Notes under the pieces: model-generated | Seen by the model: only the letters and a program-made list of their open reading frames with translations | The model's database searches: none | Told to the model about the DNA's origin: nothing | In this document: one piece after another, positions 1-10,220 of the stretch | Layout: each line of letters begins with the position of its first letter | How positions within the stretch are numbered: the first letter of the stretch is position 1 | Assembly: GCA_965153455.1 (NCBI GenBank) | Contig: OZ234499.1 | Span: forward strand, 3,765,577 to 3,829,576 | Reading direction: 5' to 3' | Origin: Sphagnum compactum | Lineage: Eukaryota; Bryophyta; Sphagnopsida; Sphagnales | DNA length: 64,000 nucleotides | Translations under genes and position numbers: made by a program

Positions 1-1228
1 TAGAGCACATTATCAGAAGCATTTTGGGCACAAGAACATATTCTCCGTGAGAAACGTATGACCAACTTTATTCTTACACATGTTCTTGTCCTATCATTTG
101 GGCACCCAGAGGCATTCCCTAGGTGCATGCATCTGGAGGTGAAATTGGCTTCGTATTATTGTCTTTATGTCATTCGGATCTGATATTATATACCCTACTC
201 TTCAAGAAGCCCATTAAATTTCTTATAGTCAGAACAGATCAAATAGGTTAGCCCTTTGCAAAGGGCTTTGCAAAATGGGGAGTGGGACAATGAGGGTGGA
301 CTCAAAAAACACTTTTGCCATTGATATCACCATATCACCATGTGAGGAAGGGTTTGGAATTGATGTTGGTTTGTTCTTTGCTTTTATGAAGAACCTCTAG
401 TTTCCAGTTTCATGTATAAACTATATAAATGGAATCAAGAATCCAATTCTGGTTCCAATCTGGGTTCATACAAACCTGGACTGGTATTGGTGGTTAACTA
501 TTGATTAATGTCTAGTTAACCCTAGTTTTCTAGTCATTTTTTGTTTCAAAGCCATGGATTTTTAGTTTTGGTTTTGATACCACGCATATAGATAGAACCA
601 CCAAGAACCCAGCTCCATTTTTGTCCTTCGTAAAAATATTAACAATTGATTTTGGTTTCACCTATAGTTGTGGAAATCAGACCCAATTCTGGTTTTGTTC
701 TAACTAAGATCGAAAATGGAACCCATGGTTTTGACCTACCGACATGGATACCAACCCAACACTGGGTAAGAAATTCTTGCATCCTTGAAGATGTGTGCAA
801 CTCTATATTGTTGCAACATCTACTTGTGAGAGCGGTTCCACCCATATCCTCTTTGGGCTTAATACATTATTTATTACATAGAGAAGAAGTGTTAATTATT
901 TTTAACCCTTACCCATAAACATGAAACTAGGATAATTTATTTTTTTAATTTTAAAAATTAAAATGCAACACCTGAACTAGATATTACAGCCAGGGAGTGG
1001 ACAATAATCATTTTATATTGTGAAAACATTTTTAGTGTCAAAGACTTTTTTCTGGACCCACAAACTGACATTTATATGTCGGACTACTTCGTGCTTCATC
1101 CAAAACATAGTGTCAAGGGCATTGGTGGAGCTACTCTCCCCTCTTCCAATACATTTTCCTATACATAAGGCAATTCTGAAATTGTGTTGGGATATGGTGT
1201 TTCCAGCTCAATTTGGATTCGATTAGGG

Positions 1229-1450
1229 GGTACCCACCAGTGCACCATGCATTAGAGACCTACAACTGAGAGTTAGTTACCAAGGACCGAGCCTCATAAT
1301 CTTCTATCTTGTACAGATAAACCCTCCTAATTTCCCCTTACCTTACCAAGGTAACTAAACTACTTGTGTTAAGTGGATATGTCTGACAGTAGGTAGGGAA
1401 TGCAGGTGGCTGCTATGTAAGTAGGTAAGGCATTTGACAGTTATTAGCTA
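1229..1450. repeat. Dispersed repeat copy, related to 50745-51260
   Basis: Shared landmarks occur in the same order at both places: 'cccaccagtgcaccat', then 'acaactgag', then a TAGG-rich stretch containing 'taggtagggaatg'. The second copy is longer and seems to have been interrupted by a miniature element (50881-51096). Similarity is patchy, so the element type is not identified. Confidence 0.35.
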
Positions 1451-1483
1451 GGTGCCTCCTTTGTGGATGATTTGTACATAGCT

Positions 1484-1687
1484 AACCACCATGGTTAGCT
1501 ATGGCACATGAATAATTTAACACAAACTTGTTTCCTATCAACACGTTGTCAACCACCATGGTTAGCTTTGGCACATGAATAATTTAACACAAACTTGTTT
1601 CCTATCAACACGTTGTCAACCACCATGGTTAGCTATGGCACATGAATAATTTAACACAAACTTTGTTTCCGATCAACACGTTGTCAA
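1484..1687. repeat. 67-bp tandem repeat, three copies
   Basis: Units begin at 1484, 1551 and 1618 and are nearly identical; the last has one inserted T. Each unit contains the inverted repeat agctaacca/tggttagct (or a close variant), a 9-bp arm with a 3-nt loop. No coding potential is seen. Confidence 0.85.
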
Positions 1688-3577
1688 TCCTGCTAGGTGC
1701 ATTGGTGGGTGTTGTTGGTTCGCTATGTCCCTTCTTCACATTACAAGAGAAATTGGCTTTTACCACACAAAATGCCAAGGCTCATGATCCATGTGAGAGA
1801 TAAATTGTGTGATTCCATCCATTAAAATGTGTATTATGTGACATTTCTGGTGACATATAGTACCAAAAAACTTGCAATTTAATACTAGGTAATGGCACAT
1901 ATTACATTTGTGAAACATTAATTTCATTAATTTAAGCTTTTGTCTAAAAGTTTAAAATGTTGTTATGGTTGTTGAGTAGGGTATCGTGTGTAGTATGAGC
2001 TAGTTTATATGGTGAAAGTTATTTAGAATGTTTCTTAAGCTAAATTACATCCTTCACTCATCTTTGGGCCCATAACTAAAATACAAATGGTGGCTATTAC
2101 CCCATCATGCACACAAGTTTGTGTTGTTGCCAACATTTGTCCATAGTGTATAAACATTTTAGTCCCTTCAATCAGTTTTAATGTTGTAATGGTAGGGGGC
2201 TCGATGTGGTGAAAAATGGCCGTTTGGCATCCACCCTTGATATTGGTGACCTTCTAGTATAAGGATGCAAGTGGCCACCCCTGGAGGGTCTAGCGCATAG
2301 TGTAAGGAGTGACATTAGCGCCAAGTTCAACTCCACAATTATGTGCAAATGAAGATTTTATTTTCAACAACATTCCCAAAAAAATCAGGTTCTTTCTTAA
2401 CAAATTTTCAAAAAGCATTATACCAATTTTTTTCAAATGAAACAAAATTCAATAACATGATCCAAGTGCAATATGTGGTACTTGACACGTAATGGGATCA
2501 TACTCATGATGTTTATGTTATGGACAACAAGTTCACAATGTTCATTTAGCTTATCCTTAAGGATGTAGTAATTTAGTGGAATCCATTATCACATATGCAA
2601 TCAAACACCAAAGAAATAAATCAATTTATTCACACAAAACACACATTAAAAAAACCCCCTATTATGCAACTTCTTCTATTGAAGCTCCTCCAAAGTAGTA
2701 CAATTGAAACCCAATTTAGACCAAGCCAACATCGTTGCTTTGGTGTTATCGATGTTGGTCGGTTATTGAACTTTTTGATAATCGGATAATAACCTAACAT
2801 TCTGGTATTGAATTTTCAAAATCTAATAACCCACCTGAATGACTTGGTTATCATTTCAAGTAGGTTATCAATCCTAGACATTAGGACTTTTTATGATAAA
2901 AAAATACAGAATTCTATTTTTATTTTTAAAAAGCCTTCTAACCAACCAATAATCAACCGAATAATAAGTGGTTATCAATCAGTTATTTGATAACTTACCC
3001 TTATGCATAACTAATGTTTATTACCCAAAGAATATTGATAGTGTAACCAGCTAAAATAAACAAAAGACCTACCAACAGTTATGAAGAAAATTCAATAACC
3101 AGCTAACACCAGTTATTACCTGCACCCAAAATGCATGCAATAGTGATCTTGATTTGCAAGGAGCAATGGAGCATGCCGAAAATGGTGAAGAGATGTACAG
3201 GTACTGATCCAAACTTTGCACTCGTGTCTTCTACCCCACAACCCAACTTTGGGTTTTGTGTAAATCCTACCCCACAACACACCCATGTGATAAAAGATAT
3301 GAAAAATTCTACTCAATACACATGGGCCACCGTGTGTATATATATATATCCATCATGAAGCACATCTGATCTGATCAACTCCACCTCGGCATCAAACCTG
3401 GAACAACAAAGTCAAGATCTACCGCAAACAAAAGCCAAAGCACAAAGTTCTAGGTTACAGAGTATGATGTAAACCTGCCAAACTTTAAAGACTGGAAGTT
3501 AAGTGAGTGAGGCCTTTTCCATTAGTTTGTGGGCTCCTGGGCCCAACCTTCTCCTCCCCCCTTTTTTGCTCTGTAAC

Positions 3578-3618
3578 CTTCTGTATTAGAAATGGTTTTA
3601 GCATTTCTAATACAGAAG
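3578..3618. repeat. Perfect short hairpin (17-bp arms, 7-nt loop)
   Basis: The left arm (3578-3594, cttctgtattagaaatg) is the exact reverse complement of the right arm (3602-3618). The loop is gttttag. It lies in otherwise unremarkable sequence and could be the core of a foldback element. The stem is shorter than normal plant microRNA precursors. Confidence 0.8.
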
Positions 3619-5502
3619 ATAGAGAGGGGCCATTTGTTGGCAGTTGTGACTGCAACATCCTGGCTATGAGAGACACACCCCACAACTCTCAGCCATCTTT
3701 CCAACAAGTGTGCATACCACCAGTGTTAATACTTGATACCATACAGTGGTGATTCTTTACTTTTATGAAGAACCTTAGGTTTGGGTTCTTACAAATAAAT
3801 TACAATGGGTCCAGTTTGACATATACGGACTAGAATTTTTTTGGGTACAATCCAGTTCAGTTCAGTTTCAGTTCCAGTTCAAGTTTGGCATATTAATGAA
3901 GTTAGAAATCCAGTTCAGAGTCCAATTCTTCAACTGCCCAACAGTGGTTGAAGTTTTGAGTGATAATTTGGGTAAACAAAGAATAGTCGGTTCTCATTCT
4001 AATTGAATCTTCAGTCATCTGAAAGGACCCAATACTTAGTCAGTGCTGTTGTTATTTTCATTCTGAACCTTTTCAAAGAACCTAAGATTTCTGGGCTTTT
4101 GGAATTATGGGCGTAGAGATTATGAGCTAGCTAGACATGGCGATTTCATCATTGTCTCAAAGTTTATTATAATGTCTGGTTCTTTCAAAGTATCATAACA
4201 CAATCAATTCTTTCCAAAATACCCTCAGTATCTCTTTCATGCTGAATGGTCTGTATTTTTTAGTATGGAAAAACCATATTCCATAATCTACAAATTTTTG
4301 GATATTGACATAAACAAGATTTGCATGCACGATACCACCACAAGTGACTTGAAATAACTAAGCACTAGAATCGTTTGGTTATATCAATCCTTTGGTGAAT
4401 CGTTTGTCAAGCACATTACCTAAATGAGTTTTTTGACATTTTCACTAAGGCAAGGTGATCTCTTGGACTTCCAAAACCTAGGTTAGGAGGTGGGGATGAA
4501 CAATGGCGCACTTGAGGATAGTTGGACCCATAAAGATCCGGGTTTTCAAAAACTGACCACTAATGAGCCGATGCATATATATTGGATATATCCCTTTACA
4601 GCTCTGGTTGCCATTCTTGTAAACACCAGCAAGAATGCATCTAAAGCTGGGCATGTAAGTATCCATGTTGATGCCAATATTGATACCATACAATATGGCA
4701 TATAGCCTTTTCAGATTGTATGGGTGATACCCTAATGACTCCATGTCGTCATTCACATAGATTGGGCGATGATATGCTACTTCCCCGGTGTAATTTTGGC
4801 AAGAAGATGATTAGTACTAGAATTGGCTTTAAAGAAGAGTTGTTGGCTATTAGTAATGGGAGTACGTAGTTGGAGTGTTGATTTCAATGTGCAGTGGGAA
4901 GAAGGGTTGTCAAGATTTTGAGATTTGATTTGAGGCATAAAAATGTGTTGTACATTTTGTTGTGCTTCTATTGTTGTACTTTGTTGTGTTGTGATTTTTT
5001 AGTTGTGTTGTTGATTTTGATATTTTTTGTTTTTGCCATTGCTATGTACAATGTTATTGTTGTTATTTATTGTATACTAGTGTGGCTTAAATTGTTAGCT
5101 CAAGTGTGAACCCATTACAAAACAGGGAAACTCAACATGTGAACATTGTTTTGCAATGTATGTATCGACTTTTTGAACAGCCCAATGTGAAAGGAAATCA
5201 TGCTTCAATCGAATGGTAAGCCTTCAAGTGTTATCATGTTCTCAACTGATTTTTCCTTCCAAAACCTGGTTTTTTGAAATTTATCTGAATTTTATGGAAT
5301 AAATTTGATTTTCAATATCTCCCACATTCTGAATCCAAATCTTATGAAATAAATTCCATTAAATCGTGCTCATCAAGATCTTTCCAGCAATAGCAGAGAC
5401 ACATTCCAATTCCTCTGAAATTTTCAGCTACAATTTAATTTAATTTAATTTTCAGTGAAGAAATCATTCAATATCCAAGAACTTTTGCACGGCAAGTCCA
5501 AA

Positions 5503-5735
5503 CCAGTGTTGGGCAGTTCTCACTTTTTTGTGAGAACCGGCCGGTTCTAGTTCTTACGTTATGTTATGAGAACCTGACCGGTTCTCTAATGTATTTTTCT
5601 TGGGCTGGTGAGAACTGACGAAGTTTTCAAGATTTTTTTTTTCCAAATTCACCCAATTCTCAAATAGGGCGGTTCTTGCATATATAATAATAATCGATTT
5701 TCTTATACTGTTCTCACAACCCGGTTCTCATTTTT
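5503..5735. repeat. Palindrome-rich noncoding repeat around GAACCGGTTCT motifs
   Basis: The stretch repeats short inverted motifs: ttctcac/gtgagaa with a T-run loop, the 16-bp palindrome agaaccggccggttct, and further ccggttctc copies. No gene is seen. It may be the end of a decayed transposon, but I could not pair it with a second terminus. Confidence 0.4.
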
Positions 5736-5916
5736 TTGGAAATTAATATTTAATTTTATAATTATTTAATTCGCTTTATTAATTAAATTAATTTTTAACT
5801 TAAATGAATACTTTAAAATACATGGAAAATTGGGGAAAATTTTATTCAAAATTTATAACTCCTCAACTTCGTCCCTTTCAAAAGCTTTCTCAAACTTTTC
5901 CAACTCTTCTTCTAAA

Positions 5917-6070
5917 CACTATTACAAAATGTGGGTGTATTTCACTAGTCCCTATTCACTAGACCAGTGAATTCACTGCTTCTTCATTGGTCCCCGTTCA
6001 TTACAACTAGTGAATTCACTCAAAATCTAGTGAAATCACTTTGCGTACACGAACGCCTTTTGTTGTAGTG
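5917..6070. mobile_element. 154-bp CACTA-type miniature element
   Basis: The left end reads CACTATTACAAAA. The right end, read on the minus strand, is CACTACAACAAAAGG, the classic plant CACTA (CMC/EnSpm) terminus. Both flanks are AAA, the 3-bp target duplication expected of this superfamily. Inside are repeated subterminal motifs (CACTAG, AGTGAATTCACT), also typical of CACTA ends. There is no coding capacity, so it would depend on an autonomous relative. Confidence 0.65.
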
Positions 6071-6177
6071 AAATTAAATCACTCTCAATAAAATCTACCA
6101 AACTAAAAGGGATTTACAACCTATCTTATGATCATTGGGCCAATTTTTGTTCACAAAGATCAATTTGTCCAAATTTT

Positions 6178-7834
6178 TTATTGTAAACGACATCTCCTAA
6201 AACTAATAAGGATTTCAACAAATGAAATTATTCTTTTTGTCTCAATTTGAAATCCAATTATTCTTAAGATTTGTCTAGCACAAAAACCAACTATAGGAAA
6301 CATGTTCTCATGTCTTTTCCAACACTGTAGTGGACATTTGATGTCTTTAACATCCACTTGATAACACTTGAAAATTAAAAACTCTTTATTGACCAATTCC
6401 ATTGTTGGCTCACTTGTGTTAGTTATCATTTCAAAGATATCCAAACTCTTGTCCTCTTCAACCTTTTGATCGACAACACCCCTTTCATATTTAACCAATG
6501 GATGCAAAGGATAATAACATTTAAGAAGCATAAGAAATAAATTTTTTTGTCATATTCTTCAACAATTGCCTTACCTTGCTCATGACCAATAAGTGAAGAC
6601 ACAAGATGAAAAGTTTTAAACCTAGGGTCCAACATTAAAGAAAGCATATTATGAATCTTTTTTCTTCATTTTTTTTAAGAAGGAAAAAAAGGAATCCAAA
6701 ACCTAAACTTCCTTCTTTATGTTAGAAGCTAAACACGACAACTCATAAACAACATTTCCATCTTCTTCCATTAAATTGTCAAAGGTTACTGAATCAATTT
6801 CATCCTTGAATTTTAAACTCATGGATATGGCAAAATTTAATGCATCACTTAACAACCAATGACCTTTAGGGTAATGCAAAATATAAGCAGACACAACAAG
6901 GCCAAAATAATCAACAATGATGTGACAAATGTGCCATGTCAAAAGAGGTGGTACTCTTGCATTCATTCTCATAAAATTTTGCCTATTGTAACATAATATA
7001 ATCATTTTTTTGAATTGCAAAGCTTCCTAAAAAAGGATAACTTTACTAGCAAATCTGCAATAGTAAAAGAAAATGTTAGATTATGCACAATAACAATTGA
7101 AAACAAAATGAAAAAAATCTTAGAATATGCAAAGTAAAAATTGAAAAAAAATGTTCAAATAAAAAAGTTTTAAAAAATAAATATTTACCTTGTCTTCATT
7201 AAAATATTCAATTTTCAAGGGGGAAGACTTGAATTTACACATGCCTTTTCCCATTCTTGGCTACCCTTTCTAGATGTTTTTAGCTAAGTAATGCATTTCT
7301 ACAAATCTCTTTGAGTAGATTTGATTGACACATATTATAAGTCTTTTCAAACATTTTCTTTTATTATAGCATATTGGTAAGCCTTAGAAAATGCATGCTC
7401 AAAATAAGTACCTTGAAAACTTTCCTCCAAACCCAACATATCACAACTTACAATTGATTTTAAGGTTGTAGTCATAATGTTCAGATTAGATCCCTCATCA
7501 TTGAAATAAGCAATAATTTTTTTCCTTAATGCATAATTGTTTAATAATTCTGTCAATTGTTTAGCCAACATCTATCCAATAGTATCTGTTGGCTCAAAAA
7601 GACCAAGGGTAATGTGCTTTGGCTACCAATCATCTCCTTAAAAATAATCACAATGTAAAAATATCATGTCCAGCTTTTAACATCCAAAGATCAAGGCTTG
7701 CAATTACAAAATGAAATTTTATTAAAGTTGGTAAAACATATTTTTTCCACTAATTTGCGCAGAAAGTCATTAAAAAATTGTTTTCTGAAAAGAAAAACAA
7801 TTTGTGGACTCAAATGCATACTAAATCTTTTCAA
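6178..7834 (-). pseudogene. hAT-superfamily transposase relic, C-terminal part
   Basis: This is the distal part of a decayed hAT transposase, which in intact form cuts and pastes hAT DNA transposons. On the minus strand, about 7571-7347 carries the RNase H-like segment with IIAYFNDEGSNLN and LEESFQGTYF. About 7020-6703 has LLTW...KGHWLLSDALNF. About 6647-6426 has MLDPRFK. 6531-6178 has the C-terminal dimerisation region (ELVNKEFLIF, CARQILRIIG, ETKRIISF). These pieces sit in different frames with stops between them, so it is not functional. Residues just inside the left edge of the Ty3 insertion (WLKRFSMHL, near 7839) continue the N-terminal piece at 15166-15540, showing one gene split by the retroelement. 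No confident hAT termini were found. Confidence 0.8.
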
Positions 7835-7839
7835 CCAAC
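7835..7839. repeat. Target-site duplication, left (CCAAC)
   Basis: CCAAC immediately precedes the 5' LTR and is repeated exactly at 15156-15160 after the 3' LTR. A 5-bp duplication is standard for Ty3/gypsy integration. Confidence 0.9.
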
Positions 7840-7995
7840 TGTCATGGCCTAGGATATTTTGGGACTAGTATGGCTCAGGGTTATAAAAGGAGATAGTCTG
7901 GGGAACAACCCTTTAGCAGGTCAACACCAGTTGATGGATCAATAAAGCTTGTCTTGTCTTGTAATTCTCCACTTGTTTGTAATCGGTCCATAACA
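7840..7995 (+). repeat. 5' LTR (156 bp)
   Basis: It begins TGTCATGG and ends CATAACA, so it has TG...CA termini. It contains a TATA box at 7882-7888 and an AATAAAG polyadenylation-like signal at 7941. Compared with the 3' LTR it lacks two extra 37-bp units near its start and differs at 7919 (G versus A) and at one further site near the end. Confidence 0.93.
7882..7924 (+). promoter_or_regulatory. LTR TATA box and predicted transcript 5' end
   Basis: TATAAAA at 7882-7888 is followed 33 bp later (from its first base) by AGCAGGTCAA at 7915-7924. That is a normal TATA-to-start distance, so transcripts are predicted to begin at or near 7915. This 10-mer is what pairs with the primer-binding site downstream of the LTR. 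Confidence 0.6.
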
Positions 7996-7997
7996 GT

Positions 7998-8007
7998 TTG
8001 ATCTGCT
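7998..8007 (+). other. Putative self-priming primer-binding site
   Basis: TTGATCTGCT starts two bases after the 5' LTR. It is the exact reverse complement of AGCAGATCAA at 15075-15084 in the 3' LTR. It pairs with the 5' LTR version (AGCAGGTCAA, 7915-7924) through one G-U wobble. The usual plant TGG-starting site for initiator tRNA-Met is absent here. Tf1 and sushi chromoviruses are known to prime reverse transcription from the folded-back 5' end of their own RNA; this layout fits that mechanism. Confidence 0.6.
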
Positions 8008-8039
8008 CCTTCTTCTTGTTTGTTTGTTTTGTTGTTTCA

Positions 8040-8045
8040 GTAAGT
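8040..8045 (+). promoter_or_regulatory. Consensus 5' splice donor in the leader
   Basis: GTAAGT at 8040-8045 is a perfect plant donor placed after the primer-binding site and before the repeat array. If used, splicing to an acceptor close to gag would remove the array and its upstream ATGs. No acceptor stands out, so use is unproven. Confidence 0.3.
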
Positions 8046-8150
8046 AGCTAGAGGTATATTGGAGTGAAACTTGGAAAGGTTATAGAAGACTATAGTACGC
8101 TTCTACTCTCAAAGTTTCAAAAGAAAAGGATATGTTTTGAGAGAGATCCA

Positions 8151-10180
8151 AGCATCTGAAGTTTCAAGTGCAGATCTGGTTTTTTGGTCATATCTCCTTT
8201 GTGTAAGCTTTTTTGGGTCTGTAACTTTGTGATCTTATAGATCATATAGGAATATATGTGTGAGAGAAATTTCATGTCATTTGGACTTGCATTGAGAGAG
8301 ATTCAAGCATCTGACGTTTCAAGTGCAGATCTGGTTTTTTGGTCATATCTCCTTTGTGTAAGCTTTTTTGGGTCTGTAACTTTGTGATCTTATAGATCAT
8401 ATAGGAATATATGTGTGAGAGAAATTTCATGTCATTTGGACTTGTATTGAGAGAGATTCAAGCATCTGAAGTTTCAAAAGCAGATCTGGTTTTTTGGTCA
8501 TATCTCCTTTGTGTAAGCTTTTTTGGGTCTGTAACTTTGTGATCTTATAGATCATATAGGAATATATGTGTGAGAGAAATTTCATGTCATTTGGACTTGC
8601 ATTGAGAGAGATTCAAGCATCTGAAGTTTCAAGTGCAGATCTGGTTTTTTGGTCATATCTCCTTTGTGTAAGCTTTTTTGGGTCTGTAACTTTGTGATCT
8701 TATAGATCATATAGGAATATATGTGTGAGAAATTTCATGTCATTTGGACTTGTATTGAGAGAGATTCAAGCATCTAAAGTTTCAAGTGCAGATCTGGTTT
8801 TTTGGTCATATCTCCTTTGTGTAAGCTTTTTTGGGTCTGTAACTTTGTGATCTTATAGATCATATAGGAATATATGTGTGAGAGAAATTTCATGTCATTT
8901 GGACTTGTATTGAGAGAGATTCAAGCATCTGAAGTTTCAAAAGCAGATCTGGTTTTTTGGTCATATCTCCTTTGTGTAAGCTTTTTTGGGTCTGTAACTT
9001 TGTGATCTTATAGATCATATAGGAATATATGTGTGAGAGAAATTTCATGTCATTTGGACTTGTATTGAGAGAGATCTAAGCATCTGAAGTTTCAAGTGCA
9101 GATCTGGTTTTTTGGTCATATCTCCTTTGTTTAAGTTTTTTTGGGTCTGTAACATTGTGATCTTATAGATCATATAGGAATATATGTGTGAGAGAAATTT
9201 CATGTCATTTGGACTTGTATTGAGAGAGATTCAAGCATCTGAAGTTTCAAGTGCAGATCTGGTTTTTTGGTCATATCTCCTTTGTGTAAGCTTTTTTGGG
9301 TCTGTAACTTTGTGATCTTATAGATCATATAGGAATATATGTGTGAGAGAAATTTCATATCATTTGGACTTGTATTGAGAGAGATTCAAGCATCTGAAGT
9401 TTCAAAAGCAGATCTGGTTTTTTGGTCATATCTCCTTTGTGTAAGCTTTTTTGGGTCTGTAACTTTGTGATCTTATAGATCATATAGGAATATATGTGTG
9501 AGAGAAATTTCATGTCATTTGGACTTGTATTGAGAGAGATCTAAGCATCTGAAGTTTCAAGTGCAGATCTGGTTTTTTGGTCATATCTCCTTTGTTTAAG
9601 TTTTTTTCGGTCTGTAACTTTGTGATCTTATAGATCATATAGGAATATATGTGTGAGAGAAATTTCATGTCATTTGGACTTGTATTGAGAGAGATCTAAG
9701 CATCTGAAGTTTCAAGTGCAGATCTGGTTTTTTGGTCATATCTCCTTTGTTTAAGTTTTTTTCGGTCTGTAATTTTGTGATCTTATAGATCATATAGGAA
9801 TATATGTGTGAGAGAAATTTCATGTCATTTAGACTTGTATTGAGAGAGATCCAAGCATCTGAAGTTTCAAGTGCAGATCTGGTTTTTTGGTCATATCTCC
9901 TTTGTGTAAGCTTTTTTGGGTCTGTAACTTTGTGATCTTATAGATCATATAGGAATATATGTGTGAGAGAAATTTCATGTCATTTGGTCTTGTATTGAGA
10001 GAGATCCAAGCATCTGAAGTTTCAAGTGCAGATCTGGTTTTTTGGTCATATCTCCTTTGTTTAAGTTTTTTTGGGTCTGTAACATTGTGATCTTATAGAT
10101 CATATAGGAATATATGTGTGAGAGAAATTTCATGTCATTTGGACTTGTATTGAGAGAGATTCAAGCATCTGAAGTTTCAA
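8151..10180 (+). repeat. 155-bp tandem array in the retrotransposon leader
   Basis: Fourteen anchors (agcatct) lie at 8151, 8306, 8461, 8616, 8769, 8924, 9079, 9234, 9389, 9544, 9699, 9854, 10009 and 10164. The period is therefore 155 bp, with one unit of 153. That gives 13 full units plus a truncated last one that runs into the gag leader. Units are nearly identical and noncoding. Each carries the hairpin TGATCT-TAT-AGATCA, a CAGATCTG palindrome and normally two ATGs. The variant caaaagcag recurs at units 3, 6 and 9, giving a three-unit pattern. Confidence 0.97.
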
Positions 10181-10220
10181 GTTTGAAGATTGAAAGCGCA
10201 AAAGTGTGAGAACTACCACC

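Larger units (their letters stand above)
1..5490. other. AT-rich intergenic region, no gene seen
   Basis: I see no convincing coding sequence on either strand. All open frames are short, lack recognisable motifs and overlap frames on the other strand. The region holds small repeats listed separately (67-bp tandem repeat, a 17-bp-arm hairpin). It also has diverged dispersed copies: the stretch near 371-480 resembles 3747-3840, both running through a shared 'cttttatgaagaacct' segment. Confidence 0.6.

Noticed and set aside
8151-10180. CRISPR-like array
   Set aside because: Units are contiguous 155-bp repeats without unique spacers, in a eukaryotic genome.
7840-10200. Interpretation of the 155-bp array as a free centromeric satellite
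   Set aside because: It lies between a correctly placed primer-binding site and gag, inside matched LTRs and target duplications, so here it is part of the retrotransposon.
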